Source: Tridacna crocea (taxonomy: Eukaryota > Mollusca > Bivalvia > Cardiida > Cardiidae). Taken from it: a stretch of DNA of 64,000 nt. The notes below the pieces were generated by a model that saw only the letters and a list, made by a program, of their open reading frames with translations, ran no database searches and was not told the DNA's origin. The stretch lies in NCBI GenBank assembly GCA_943736015.1, contig OX031068.1, positions 29,563,296 to 29,627,295 on the forward strand, written 5' to 3'. The translations under genes and the position numbers were made by a program. Positions within the stretch are counted from its first letter, which is position 1. Each line of letters begins with the position of its first letter. This document shows positions 10,556 through 21,670 of the stretch, piece after piece.

Positions 10556-10739
10556 TGAAAGTTTAAATCTTTGATGGATGTCAAAATTTTAGATTTGATC
10601 TAATTTGGGTACAGAACCAGATTACTTGCCTACGCGAAACCCGTTACTTTAAATTTCAAACTAAAATAATTGTTTACTCACTAAAAAGTTACCTGGTATC
10701 ATTCATCTATGACCAGCAGTTTAAAGTAATCTGGAGCTA

Positions 10740-10893
10740 AAAAAGGCCTGATTTCTCCTCAAACGTGTTGTTAAAAATAATTTTCTCCACTCCTACTTTA
10801 TAGCGCGTATTACTATAACTATAATCACCCAACATTGAGGAGAGTGATGCGTCATAGCTTCTGAAGAATATGACATGCACAGACAACGCCAGT
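10740..10893 (-). repeat. Family H 5' part, reversed
   Basis: The reverse complement carries the H segment with GTTGTCTG, ATGTCATATTCTTC, ATGACGCATCACTC, ATACGCGCTATAAAGTAG and TTTGAGGAGAAATCAGG. The 3' half of H is absent and a tRNA-type SINE abuts the 5' end. Confidence 0.85.
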
Positions 10894-11016
10894 GCTTGCA
10901 CCGAGCTTCTAGGCCAATGAAGGTTATCAAAATTGACATTCACTCAATGGAATCGAACTCGGGATCTTCTGGCTACGAGGCCGACGATATACCTCACAAC
11001 CAACTATACCGCACTG
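10894..11016 (-). mobile_element. tRNA-headed SINE fragment, reversed
   Basis: On the minus strand the sequence reads CAGTGCGGTATAG, GTCGGCCTCGTAGCCAGAAG and a box B-like GAGTTCGATTCC, then CATTGGCCTAGAAGCTCGG and GCAAGCACTGG. The same arrangement occurs reversed at 58620-58790. It is a pol III-type retroelement head, not a functional tRNA. Confidence 0.65.
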
Positions 11017-11019
11017 CTT

Positions 11020-11130
11020 GAGGGTTTTGTAAACTTTGTGAGAAAAGGAGAAAATGCTTGTATAAGCCTATCAAACGCCCCTTTTCATAGGGACGTCAAA
11101 GTTTGGCATTGTTTGGCAAAGAATGGACCA
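11020..11130 (-). repeat. Family A MITE fragment, diverged
   Basis: GTAAACTTTGTGAGAAAAGG and GAGAAAATGCTTGT are followed by GGACGTCAAAGTTTGGC and TTTGGCAAAG. The mirror arm is mostly lost. Confidence 0.6.
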
Positions 11131-11304
11131 TTTCTGCGATAACATGTGTGATCCATCACGTAGAGATGGGACCATCTGAGAATTCTGTACACCAGTTAGA
11201 TTGAAACAGATCAATGATCGTGCAGGTCATTTTATGTTGATAATTTAAAAATGATGGTATAACATGATAGAATGGTCACTTTTCATACAGAAAATATCAT
11301 TCAA

Positions 11305-11371
11305 GCGAAAAGTGTCAATCCTGGTCAGTCTGCGCAACCCGCGCAGTCTGACCAGGGTTGACACTTTTCGC
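11305..11371. repeat. Family G-type palindrome, variant
   Basis: GCGAAAAGTGTCAATCCTGG with mirrored CCAGGGTTGACACTTTTCGC around CAGTCTGCGCAACCCGCGC. The right flank CCTTTTTGCGTGAT resembles G flanks. Confidence 0.85.
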
Positions 11372-11470
11372 AGTTCCCAGAAGGTCCCTTTTTGCGTGAT
11401 GGGTCACATGTAAACTCAATCTCTGAAATTCAAAAAAACGTTTTTAATTTCAAAGGCTTGATCAAAGAAG

Positions 11471-11534
11471 GCGGTACAGATCGCAGATCAGATTGCTGAT
11501 CTTGTGCAGTCTGATCTTCATCTGTGCCGTCCGT
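11471..11534. repeat. Family B hairpin, diverged
   Basis: GGTACAGATCGCAGATCAGA and the mirror CAGTCTGATCTTCATCTGTG, then CCGTCCG. Confidence 0.8.
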
Positions 11535-12079
11535 AGAAACACATGTTTTTGCCAACGACGCTAACAGGATCTATCCTAGGACATACACCAACAAATACTG
11601 GTGTCGTCAGAATCCCTCGGCACAAGGTTAAAAATGCAAGTCATGTTATAACTTATAAAATAACAATAACCCCCGGCTGTCCTATTTCCCAATGCCACAT
11701 TCGACCCGGTTATTTTTATTGCTATAACAACATTAGACGAAGATTCATGAATGACGTCAATTGTTACCGGATCCCCGTAAAACTATGGTATCACCAATAC
11801 AATCTAGGCCTTCATTTACATAACTGGAGTATTTTGTGGAGAATCTTTCTGCAAGTATGCAGATAACCTTGGAAACATCAATGTTGATGACTTTAGAAAC
11901 ACCATTTTACAATAATGATAATAAAAATCATCACCATCAGCAGCAGCAGCAACATCATCTTCATCACCATTATTTGTAATTGACAAAAAATTGGATTTGT
12001 CCGAATCCAAAGCTATCATGGACGACAACTAAGATTTCGTTCCACATGTGAAATTTGTTAGTGTTAGATATAGAAAATA
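11535..12079. other. No gene; short CAT/CAG microsatellite
   Basis: An ATC/CAG trinucleotide patch lies at about 11920-11975. A 107-codon plus-strand frame (11543-11866) has no recognisable domain and I do not call it. Confidence 0.4.
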
Positions 12080-12420
12080 TTGCGGGAAATCCGCAGTTAA
12101 CTTTGGAGATATAATTGTGAAATACTAAAAATTTCAGAAGAATTTCAACCGTTTGACACGACAAAATGTTGACCTCGTTAAAAAAAACTTCTTCTGGTAG
12201 TAAGTTAATCGTGGCTCCACTACGAGGGTTTGTAAGTAAAATGATAAAAAACATTCTTGGAAAAAAGAAAATGATCTTTTATCTTAAAAAAAAAAAAAGA
12301 AAAGTGTAGGTAGCAAATCAATCGTGGCTCCACCAGTGGAGCTTGTAAAATTATAAACACATTGTAAGAAAAAGGAAAAATGCTGGCTGCCAGCATTTCT
12401 CCTTTTCCCACGTTTTTTTT
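12080..12420. repeat. Decayed family A copies with an internal direct repeat
   Basis: TAATCGTGGCTCCAC occurs at about 12207 and again at about 12320. Each is followed by a weak stem sequence; the second has GGAAAAATGCTGG and CCAGCATTTCTCC. This looks like a duplicated, old family A region. Confidence 0.55.
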
Positions 12421-12519
12421 TTTTCATTTTTGCCCTCGGGGTATGAGTAGTGATGACTCAAAATTGTGTGGTAAATAACAAAATCATATGAGTCATGCTC
12501 TGACAAAAGAGGGCTTAAC

Positions 12520-12739
12520 TCTTTACCACATGAGAAAATTTTAGACTGGTCCAAATTGAAAGCATTTGTAAACAACAAAATAAAGGTGAAAGAAAAATTG
12601 AAATTTGTTCTGGGAAGGGTAGAAAACACTGTGGGAAAAGGAGAAAATGCTGGTTACCAGCATTTTCTCCTTTTCCCACAGTGTTTTCAAAAGGCTTCTT
12701 TCTCAGGGGTGTCAAAAGTAGGGATTGTGTGGTAATGGG
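12520..12739 (-). repeat. Family A MITE, complete, CACTGTGG stem variant
   Basis: TTAA at 12516-12519 and 12740-12743. Both stem arms carry the same T-to-C/A-to-G change (GAAAACACTGTGGG and CCCACAGTGTTTTC), so the palindrome stays perfect. Confidence 0.94.
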
Positions 12740-12740
12740 T

Positions 12741-12968
12741 TAATACATCCCCGTGATCCATGGTACCAAGCAATCCATCACATACTTAGATTCATAAAAA
12801 TCAACCTTTTTAAAAACCAACTTAGTCATGAGATTAACAGATGCTTGGGCATACAGAAAACTGATCAATAGCGAAAAGTTTCGGCCCAGGTGAGCCTGCA
12901 AGGACCGCGCAGGCTGACCTGGGTAGATACTTTTCGCTGATGCGATAAGCGCTCGTTTCACAAAGCAT
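12741..12968. repeat. Family G element, copy 1
   Basis: The left flank includes CCATGGTACCAAGCAATCC and CATGAGATTAACAG. The palindrome at 12871-12937 runs from GCGAAAAGTTTCGGCCCAGG to its mirror, with tip GAGCCTGCAAGGACCGCGCAG. The right flank TGCGATAAGCGCTCGTTTCAC ends in AAGCATG. It abuts the family A copy. Confidence 0.85.
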
Positions 12969-13341
12969 GATTTATATAAATACATGAGCACGAGAAACAT
13001 TATGGTATCCTCGCTACAACATTAACTTCATTTCCATAACAATTGTGTCCCATGATTACACGTATACCATTTTATTTTACATGAATATTTACAGGTAAAG
13101 AAAAAAATATTGCACTTTTAAGAATTAGATTTTGACGGCCGAAGATATCTTAAAATATTAGTTTTCAGGTATAAAGTAAATTAAAGACGATATTTACAGG
13201 TTTCTGTCTCTACCCGTCATGCATCCTCCCGTCAAGGGATGTTACTCTTAACTCCCCCTGAATGATCAAAAGGAGACCACCAATACACAAATAATACAAA
13301 CATTGGCAGTATTACTCTCCCTTTAACCAAAAAGATACATA
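12969..13341. other. Unassigned AT-rich sequence
   Basis: No repeat family or gene recognised. Confidence 0.45.
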
Positions 13342-13345
13342 TTAA

Positions 13346-13883
13346 AAGTGGGTATTTAGAAAATTCACATCACACCAAATTAAAAAATATATATGTCAAT
13401 GAAATTTATATGGAAAAAAAAAATACAAATCATCAGTAATTAAGAACCATAAAATTACAAAAAAATTTTTTATGGTAGTATTCCCTTAAAAGGCTGCGTA
13501 GCCTCTTAAGCTATTTTTAGATTTTCCGCCAAAATCAAAAAAGCATTGTGGGAATGTTTGGTGATGCGCACGTGACTAAGTACTATTTGATTCCATAGCA
13601 TAACAAACATGTAGTTATTTTCCATAATGTCTAGAACTTTACGGTATGTTTGAAGCTTCATAAGTATATTTTCGGTATGTAAATGAGCGAGTTGCTCATG
13701 TAAAAATAGACGGTGTTTCCATTCAGTGTCGACCTGGGCTGTAGTAAATCTGTAATTCATCTAGTTGTCGGATGGTTTTCGACTACTGGGGTTTAATGAA
13801 TGAAAATTATAAGGCTTTGGGAGTATAAGGATAATTTTTTTGTATTTTTGTAAAATTTTCGTCCCAATATCTGAAGGGCCACC
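13346..13883 (+). repeat. Element O, copy 1 (empty of family L)
   Basis: 538 bp between TTAA at 13342-13345 and 13884-13887. It begins AAGTGGGTATTTAG and ends CTGAAGGGCCACCT. It aligns throughout with 46134-46893 except for the 225 bp L insertion there; the uninterrupted target TTAA is 13486-13489. The short inverted ends and TTAA flanks suggest a DNA element of piggyBac or Kolobok type; the class is uncertain. Confidence 0.85.
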
Positions 13884-13887
13884 TTTA

Positions 13888-14890
13888 AGATGGAGGTTGA
13901 TTTTCAGGTTGAAATTTGAATAATGTTTCAATTCTATTTTCAAATCATTAATTCCACATAGTGGCTTCCTTGACAAATGCCACATAAGCGTTTTCAACGC
14001 TTTGATTGTACAACGGTTTTTATCCTACTAAAGCATGATCAGTATTAGGGTCAAACTGTGTTGTGCATTATCTTTCAGTATGGACGATTTGAAAAAAAAA
14101 AAAGTTAAGAGTTAAGGCTTCGATCTTTTGTATAAAAAAAAAAAAACATCAACTTCAACACACTTCAGATTTGCCTGGAAACGCCCATGCGAAGATTAAT
14201 TCTAAAATGTTTCGCAAGAGGATAAATGTCTGTCCCCGAACTTGTACAATCTGAATCTATATAACTATAGAGCTAGTTAAGCTGACACAACAAGTGTATA
14301 GTTCTGGTGCTAACGAAAAAAGACATGCTAATTTCAATTTGGTAATGTAGAACCTAGTTTTAACACTATGTTCTTGTGATGTTTGCCGAATGACAACTGC
14401 TTTTGTACATCGTTCCAACTGAACTTATGTTTAATTTCGCCGAAAAATGGCTACGATTGTGTCTTACCATTACTGACTCTTTTTTTTTTTAAGTTTTTGG
14501 TTGAATTCTAAGAATTATTTCGGGCTTCTCACTTCATTTCTCATCGTTTTCTGCATAAATTTACTTTGGACGATTTGAAATGCTGCAATGTGCCTTGTTT
14601 CATAGACAACCGATTTGCGGCGCCATTGATGTTACGCATCACTCATTTACCGGTTTTGTGATTGGCTGACAAATTTCGATCTGTCAAAATAATCTGTATG
14701 TTGGCACGTATGTTCCAATACAATGCTAATTTGAGTTTTTGAATCCATCACCAGCTCTTTTTCTTTTAAGTTGACAAGTAAGCTTCAAGATTCATGTTGC
14801 ACTGGAGCGACAATACACCGAAAAATATGAATATAACAGATTGATTACTAATACCATGTAACCCTTTCACGACAATGGGCAAGAACGAGG
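13888..14890. other. Long unassigned AT-rich stretch
   Basis: No gene or repeat family found. A poly-A tract lies at about 14090 and 14135. Confidence 0.5.
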
Positions 14891-14897
14891 GATTTTA

Positions 14898-14964
14898 CGG
14901 ACAGCATAGATTCAAGATCAGACTGCACGAAACGTGCAGTCTGATCTTGGTTCTATGCTGCCCG
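14898..14964. repeat. Family B hairpin, well preserved
   Basis: AAGATCAGACTGCACGAAAC with GTGCAGTCTGATCTTGG; outer pairs GCATAGATT and TTCTATGCTG. The left flank TAACCCTTTCACGACAATGG is a good view of the element's outer sequence. Confidence 0.88.
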
Positions 14965-14969
14965 TTTGT

Positions 14970-15455
14970 TTAGTCTAGCTAGTGAAATGAATCTTTTTAC
15001 AGTGTTATTGGATAGTATCTTAAGACGATGAAAGATCTTGAGTTTATGTATTTGGTGTAGAAAGAGTTTTGACAATGCTGCGGTTGTACTCATGAATAAA
15101 TCATAAACCTATTCAACGGTCTGGAATTTTGAATAAAAAAAGATCATGAGAATAATTCCACGTAAAATGAAACCGAGGCGTTTGTCACACCACGGTTCGA
15201 AATACAGAAATATTTTACAGAATACATAAATTATTACTTAGACCTACAATATTTCCGAGGCAATTTATTTCTATGATTTGGGATTGCTTTTTAGAGGGAA
15301 TATTTCGATCGATTATTGTTGAATGGTGAAACTTTCGGATACGTTAGCAAGACATCCCTTATACATTGTTCACTCGAGTAGTAGGAATTATCGAGGATTA
15401 TTCGGCATACCTCGGGTAATGGGAGTCATTATATCCCTCGGCTGTTACTGGTGGA
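14970..15455. other. Unassigned sequence
   Basis: No gene or repeat recognised. Confidence 0.45.
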
Positions 15456-15850
15456 TTGGTAGGTAGCAGATAGGTACATTCATCGCCCGGAAATAAGCCG
15501 CTCAATAAGCCGGTTAACCGTTCTGAAAATTGTAAGGCTCCTCTAACAAAAAGGAAACTTAATTTTCAATTTTCTATCAAAATCCTTCTTACTATATTTC
15601 AGTTGACAAACAGTTGGCACATTAATTATGAACATGGTTTATCATATTCCAATTGAAATTTTCACCGACATATAGGCAGATGTGAATAACTTCATAGAGG
15701 TTGTTTATGTCATTGCTAAACGAGTGTTAGTGATGCGCTATATATGGAATCACGTGATTTTCAGTTCCAATGAAAACGACCGTAATATACGGACGAGGTT
15801 AGATGTAGGTACGAAATCGGCCGATTTGTGACGAGTGTATCGAGGGTGTG
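15456..15850 (-). repeat. Dispersed repeat Q, copy 2
   Basis: The reverse complement aligns with 3862-4290 through ATCGGCCGATT, ACCTCGTCCGTATAT, ATCACGTGATT, GGTGAAAATTTCAATTGGAA and AGAGGAGCCTTACAATTTTC. Confidence 0.82.
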
Positions 15851-15941
15851 ATATTGGTTAGGACAGACCGCTGGTGAAATCCAAGACGCTTGGAAATTTT
15901 CGACTCGACATGACTAAAATGTTGAAAAAGGCGTAAAACCT

Positions 15942-16070
15942 CGGTCGGTCGGTCAGTCGGTCGGTCCTCCCAACAAACCAACCTATCAATTAGCCAGTCA
16001 GACAGAAAATCAGTCAATCAACTAATCAATTACAATTGATCACAATAAATCAATCAATCGATCGGTCGAT
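15942..16070. repeat. (TCGG)n/(ATCA)n degenerate tetranucleotide repeat
   Basis: Tandem CGGT/CGGTCAG units pass into AATCAATC units. A similar mixture occurs at about 63757-63850. Confidence 0.8.
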
Positions 16071-16154
16071 GTGTACACCGGTTGTTTGAATCCGCTTTCA
16101 TCTGGATATCACTAAATGTTCAAATCATCATAACATCTGGGTTTATGTAACAAA

Positions 16155-16408
16155 TTAGCCATGCAGGGACCTTAATGCATCTACGTGATAAATGATACCG
16201 AACAAACTATCACATAATTATAGGCCCATAACAGCTATTTTCTTTTAAGCAACCGACTTTCAGGACCGACAGATAGTCCAGTCCTAGGACATAAAGAAAA
16301 TTTACAAATATCGAAAAGTGTCGGCCCAGATCAGCCTGCGCGGACTGCGCAGGCTGACCTGGGTCGATACTTTTCGCAGATGCAATAAATTCCCTTTTCA
16401 CAGAAAAT
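16155..16408. repeat. Family G element, copy 2
   Basis: Palindrome at about 16312-16377: CGAAAAGTGTCGGCCCAGAT, tip CAGCCTGCGCGGACTGCGCA, mirror GGGTCGATACTTTTCG. The left flank ATGCATCTACGTGATAAATG and right flank TGCAATAAATTCCCTTTTCA match G copies 1 and 3. Confidence 0.88.
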
Positions 16409-16779
16409 CACTTAAATGATTTTTGTTACAATTTTCTAATTGGTAACAGTTAAATTTTGAATATAGTCGTGTCTCTCGTTGAGATAAAATATAACAAATA
16501 ATTGGGGTTTAGATTCAAAGCATTCAAACAAACGACATCAAAGCATGATAGTTAAGTGTGACTGGAATGAAGTAGAATATTTCTAGATAAAACATGGATT
16601 GCATTTTTTTCTAAATTATGTCAGTGTGGAAAACTACAGTTATGGTGGAATTTGTAGGAAAAATATCTCTTGCTCCAGAGTACAAAGAGATGTTTCTCAT
16701 TTTTCAGGAAACAGTTCTCTGTGCCGAACCGGGGAGCCCAGGGAGATCCAGTTTTTCTACTTGAGCTATTCTCTGTAAA

Positions 16780-16835
16780 AGGAGTGCTAAATGCATACGC
16801 GAAAAGTAATAGACCCAGGTCAATCGGCGAAGTTC
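16780..16835. repeat. Family G fragment
   Basis: TGCATACGCGAAAAGTAATAG and ACCCAGGTCAATCGGC: one arm only. Confidence 0.5.
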
Positions 16836-17128
16836 GAACACCTCCATTTCTCTAAAAAACCTGTGTGGCATATCAAAAAATCGGCTTTAACATGAATAGC
16901 CCTTTCAACTTTTGTGCAAACCAAACTGTCTGTTCTGAAATTTTACAGTGTTAACAGAGTGAACTTATGAGCAGAAAATTAAATGCATTGCACTGTACTG
17001 TAAATTTATCTTGCAATCGAAGTTAAGAACATGTGATCCTTTAACTTTTTTAAGTAGTGTGTAAAAATGTGTGGAAACATAATTGTCTGATGACTTGCCT
17101 TGTGCAATACCTCACAGAGATACATTAA

Positions 17129-17310
17129 CCCTTTACCACATAATCCCTACTTTTCACGACCCTGAGAAAGAAGCCTTTTGAAAACATTGTGGGAAAAAGA
17201 GAAAATGCTGGTAACCAGCATTTTCTCCTTTTCCAACAACGTTTTCTACCCTTAAACAGATTAGAATTTTTTAGTTGCAAATGCTTTCGATTTAGACGAG
17301 CCTAAAATTA
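17129..17310 (+). repeat. Family A MITE, right end deleted
   Basis: TTAA at 17125-17128, left end CCCTTTACCACATAATCCC, intact palindrome, then GATTTAGACGAGCCTAAAAT where the copy breaks off. Confidence 0.88.
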
Positions 17311-17759
17311 AATCCCCCATTTCAAGAGCATGGCATAATCACTCTTTACTCCATTGGACGTTTCTTAACTATTTCTCGTCAACTTGTGACAACCATTCGA
17401 AAATTTCGAGTGAAAAGGCATTTTCTGGTGATATATCACATGCTACCACGTGGTAATCGGGATCAAATAGTTCTTCCAGAAATAGCTGAATTTCTCTGAC
17501 CTTTTAAAGACATTATCACTTCATAACAAACCAAAGTCTTTTTTAACATGGCGGTTAAGGTCACTGTTATTTTAATTTGCTGTTTAACATATTTTCATAC
17601 TTCCAATATGGCGGCAACCACAGCACCTATCTATGCTTTTCTCGACTTTCTTTAAGCAGTTTTCTTGCACAATATGTTTACCAGACAATTAATTCTAGCT
17701 TAAAAATCTTTAGGCTGTGAGAGGAGAAACTGTACTGTAGCATTGACTATTATCAGTAG
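17311..17759. other. Unassigned sequence
   Basis: No gene seen. Two ATGGCGG motifs (about 17549 and 17609) have only short frames behind them. Confidence 0.4.
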
Positions 17760-17945
17760 ATAAATATAGCCTGAAATTAATGAATAAATACGTAAATGAA
17801 TAGGTAAATACATGAATAAATAAGTAAATACATGTATAAATAGATAAATAAATAAATACACTCTAAAACAAATGAATAATTACACATTAGAATAAATAAT
17901 TGACAATAAATAAATAGATAAATAAATTAATAAATAAATAAATAA
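17760..17945. repeat. (AAAT)n microsatellite
   Basis: Imperfect AAATA/TAAATGAA units, most regular at 17910-17945. Confidence 0.93.
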
Positions 17946-18386
17946 AGGCGTTGCAAATAAAATTGTTGGGTTAAAAAGAGAAAAAAAGTAGACCGACATT
18001 AAAGAGCTGAAACCATACGAATGTTCGCATATTTTATTTCAAATCCGTGACCTGTCAGCATCCATAATGGCGTGCGAAGATTTTTTTCTTTATTTAGAAT
18101 AAATCTTGATTTATTTTCTGCGGACTTTTCTAAAATTCTACTTCTTTGATTAACGACGACAGCCGGATTCCGCCGAATCGTAATGAAGAAGCTTTATAAA
18201 TAACCTGAAAATTGTAGAATTAACACTTTACAGAGTAATTCCATGTCTCAGCGACCCTGATATGGGACACGGTTGTTTGTTTGTTTGCTTATCTGTTTTC
18301 TTTTGTTGTTTATATAGTATTTAACGCTTCTTTTAACATTGTTTCAGTCATATCGCGTCGACCACTGCAATTATCTATGCTTTGCT

Positions 18387-18551
18387 GGGTCCGTATTACC
18401 ATTCATTCTCTAGAACACTCATAGTCTTATTCCCAGAAACTTCCTGCATTTGAAAGTAACACAGCCTCTGATTGGCTAAACCGAATGGTTTAGCCAATCA
18501 GACACTGTGTTACTTTCTAAACCTATAATGAGTATAAGAATGAAATTGAGA
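18387..18551. repeat. Family E fold-back, diverged
   Basis: Starts GGGTCCGTATTACC. The centre is TGATTGGCTAAACCGAATGG with mirror GTTTAGCCAATCAGACACTG, flanked by GAAAGTAACACAGCCTC and TGTGTTACTTTC. The right end has decayed. Confidence 0.8.
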
Positions 18552-18834
18552 ATTATTAAGTTTTGTTTACCAGTAATCTGCACAATTTTCTTTCCCAATC
18601 ACTTGCTGCTTTCCCACTTAACTATCGTCGGAGCAATGGTCAGAGAGCCCCATTTGAAAACATAGTGAAAGCATGACAAAATGCAGGTAGCCCCATTGTT
18701 TATGTCATCGTTAGAGCAATATTTCGTTAGCCAATCAGAAATAGGGTTACTCTGAAACATAAGTAACTTCTCGAAAGTAAATAGAAGAATTACATTCAAA
18801 ATTATTGAAGAACATGGACACAGTCTGTCTCTGT

Positions 18835-18909
18835 CTCTCCCAGTTTCTGTCTCTGTCTCTTTCTCTGTCTCTGTTCCTTCTTTGTCTGTCTGTCTGCCTC
18901 TCTCTCTCG

Positions 18910-18941
<32 letters not shown>

Positions 18942-18942
18942 G
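18835..18942. repeat. (TCTCTG)n/(TC)n microsatellite
   Basis: A polypyrimidine tract. The 183-codon minus-strand frame across it (18599-19150) contains an RE-rich repeat translation and is treated as an artefact. Confidence 0.92.
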
Positions 18943-19029
18943 TTATAAAAAAGTTACTACTGTAAGTTCTGAGAGGATTTTTAGATATAGAAAGTTTCAT
19001 ATTGGTCTGAAAAATAAACAAGTATCGCG

Positions 19030-19062
19030 TATTATCTCCCGCTAGATGGCATTCTAGACGGC
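19030..19062 (-). repeat. Family H 3' end, reversed fragment
   Basis: ATTATCTCCCGCTAGATGGC is the reverse complement of the H terminus. It is joined directly to a Q segment. Confidence 0.8.
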
Positions 19063-19073
19063 GCCCATATAAA

Positions 19074-19270
19074 CGATTAGCTACTACGTTGAGGTTTTTC
19101 ACATCTATCAATCTGTCGGTAAAACACTTACAACGTAACTGATAAACCACGTTATATATTGAATGTACAAACGGTTTGTCATCGTAAATGTATACAAATA
19201 TCTTTATTACATTCTTAAGGGGAGTCTTACAAGTTTAAGGCCGGTAAAACGGCTTGCTTCCGGCGAAGAA
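19074..19270 (+). repeat. Dispersed repeat Q, copy 3 (partial)
   Basis: Shares GATAAACCACGTTAT, GAATGTACAAACGGTTTGTC, GGGGAGTCTTACAAG and ACGGCTTGCTTCCGG with copies 1 and 2. Confidence 0.7.
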
Positions 19271-19373
19271 ATATACCGTGTATGAGCATATCAAACTATA
19301 CGTGATACAGCCGAGAGACTAGGCCACCGGATCATCTGAGCTTGCCAAATTGGTGTAAATTAAACTACCGTTA

Positions 19374-19710
19374 TCTGCGCATGTCATATTCTTCGAAGAT
19401 TAAACCTGCCTCAAATGATGCATCACTCTCCGCAAAGTTGGGAGAATTGTAATCATACGCGCTATAAAGTAGCAATGGTGGAAATGGCTTTTATCAATAC
19501 GTTTGAGGAAAATCATGTCTGTTTTAGCTTCTGATTTCTCCTAACTGCTGATCATAGATAAACGAATCGCACCAGGAATCGTTTTATTGAGTAAAAGTTT
19601 AATTTAGTTTGAAATTCAAAGTAACGGTTGTCGCGTAGAAAATTAGTCCATTTCTGTACCAGAATTCCCAAATAAGATGGACGTGTAGAATGCCATCTAG
19701 AGGTAGATAA
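19374..19710 (+). repeat. Family H element, copy 2
   Basis: Runs from TTATCTGCGCATGTCATATT through GCGCTATAAAGTAGCAATGG and TTTTATTGAGTAAA to GAATGCCATCTAGAGGTAGA. Uninterrupted, so it is a reference for H length. Confidence 0.88.
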
Positions 19711-19963
19711 TGGTCAAACTACATGATACAGCCAAGCGAACTGATCAACTGATCACTCGAGGTCTGCCGAATGCCTATGGAAATTGAAAATAATAACTTC
19801 ATCGATCGTTGACACCGTCCAGCTCTGATGCTAAACACATGTCGCCATGTTCTCGAACACCTGTGGCGTCGATAATCGTCCTTGTTCAGTTAGGCGAACA
19901 ATTTTTGTCTCGCTTAATTAAGTATCAAAAGGTCTTAGAAAGTATCGTATTATACTGGCTCTA

Positions 19964-20189
19964 CCCTTTGTCACACAGTCCAGATTTTCAAAGACCCTGA
20001 AAAAGAAGAATCAGAATATGAAAACATTGTGGGAAAAGGAGAAAATGCTGGTAACCAGCATTTTCTCCTTTTCAGACAATGTTTTCTAACTATGATAAAG
20101 GACTTCAGCCAATATATACTACATGTGTTTTCAAAATTTCCAACTGCAGTTGCAGAAGGGTCAAAATGTTGTTTTGGAAAAAAAAAGGT
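19964..20189 (+). repeat. Family A MITE, diverged ends
   Basis: Left end CCCTTTGTCACACAGTCC, good palindrome at 20022-20086, right part decayed but ending GGTTAAG. Confidence 0.8.
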
Positions 20190-20650
20190 TAAGTGCTCTT
20201 ACGGGTCACGTGACACAGAGTTGATTTCTCTTATTCGTTTAAGTCTTTGAACAGCCTTTGATCTTGTGTTGTTCTAATACTTCTTTTGCTACAATATTTT
20301 CAAATGAGTCAGCTACTTTATTCAGTTTAGAACATTCAGTAGCATTAGGTAAAGAGATGAAATCTGACAGATTTCTGCAACAAATACATTTGACGCCTGA
20401 ACAAAGACAGAATCGCGGCCAAAAATGAATGATACGGCTGTTAAAATGCAAAATGCATGTAAATTCAAATCTTGCCGTGTAAGAGTATTGAAATTACTGT
20501 GTGGACGACAATCTGTTATTATATGGTTGGCCAATGATGGTCGCTGGTAGAAAAAAATATGAATTAGGTAAAAAGTCGCCTGGTCCCCCTATTATTGTTT
20601 AGTTTTGGCCGCCGCTGGGCCTGTATCTTATGGATGTAGATTTGAGAATG
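20190..20650. other. Unassigned sequence
   Basis: No convincing gene. Two overlapping 70-codon minus frames show no domain. Confidence 0.4.
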
Positions 20651-20653
20651 TCA

Positions 20654-20737
20654 TTTCGTCATATTATTCCGAAAACCTCGTAACTACAGCTTGTTAAAGC
20701 TGTAATTACGAAGTTTTTGAAGTAAACCGACGATATG
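20654..20737. repeat. Family J palindrome, copy 1
   Basis: AACCTCGTAACTACAGCTTG with mirror AAGCTGTAATTACGAAGTTT, then AAGTAAACCGACGATATGG. Confidence 0.85.
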
Positions 20738-20966
20738 GTCAATAGCACACATAGCATTCAAACAAGTACAATGACGTCATATCTGGTAGTTTTAAAAAAA
20801 AAAAGACGGAGAAATTACCAGTTGTAAAGGGAATGTCGTAATAATTTTAAAGGATTAAGTTGTACTTTTTTATTAGATGCAGCCATCAAGTTTCTCTACA
20901 CTTGTAGATTTTTTTTTTTTGAATTTCATAATTTTACTAACAAGGACGAAAACGATTTTAATGCTA

Positions 20967-21077
20967 CTAATGATAGTAATGTTGACGATGATAATGATGA
21001 TGATGATGATGATGATGATATAAATAATAATAATAATAATGATAATGATAATTATTATTATTATTACTATTATTACA
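20967..21077. repeat. (ATG)n/(AAT)n microsatellite
   Basis: GATGATGAT units pass into AATAATAAT then ATTATTATT, itself a potential hairpin. Confidence 0.93.
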
Positions 21078-21317
21078 GGTTTTTTTTTTCACAGAAAAAA
21101 AATATATATAGAAGTCTCACAAGACCTTGTATTCATCTGTTGGTAACGGAAATTGTATTTTTTTATATTATTTTTCTTACACAGAATAAAAGTGAAACAA
21201 CTATTAGGAATCATTCATAAGCAATGTCATTGGACTTATTGCCTCATTTGACAACGTGAAAGTGTTTCCTTTTTAGAGCGCTCGGTACAAAAATTAATCT
21301 TTTCAAACAAAGCTATA

Positions 21318-21580
21318 TGGAGTGCAACATGCGAAAAGGTGCATTCGGACATTTGCGTAAAGTGTCGTCCCGGATTAGCCTGCGCAGTCCGCGCAGGCTA
21401 ATCCGAGACGGCACTTTACGACTACATTAGATTTTGTGTTACAGTAGACTTGCGTAAAACAGAAAATCACATAAAATCGGAAAGTGTCGTTTCGGATTAG
21501 CCTGTGCGGACTGCACACGCTGATCAGAGACGACACTTTACGCAAATGTCCGAATGACCCTTTTCGCGTGTTGCACTCCA
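21318..21580 (-). repeat. Family F MITE, copy 2
   Basis: 263 bp with ends TGGAGTGCAACATGCGAAAA and TTTTCGCGTGTTGCACTCCA. Two internal hairpins contain GGATTAGCCTGCGCAGTCC. It is oriented opposite to copy 3, as the asymmetric middle (AGTAGACTTGCGTAAAACAG) shows. Confidence 0.93.
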
Positions 21581-21670
21581 TTTATTATATACAAAGGCAA
21601 GTTCTGTAAATCGAATTTAATATTCGCGTGTAGTAGTCAGAGTGTACTACCGGTCTGAGTGTAAATAATA

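Noticed and set aside
11543..11866. 107-codon plus-strand frame
   Set aside because: No domain, no supporting splice or promoter signal and an ordinary chance length for this window.
18599..19150. 183-codon minus-strand frame
   Set aside because: It runs through a TC microsatellite and a reversed family H end; the remaining ends have no recognisable domain.
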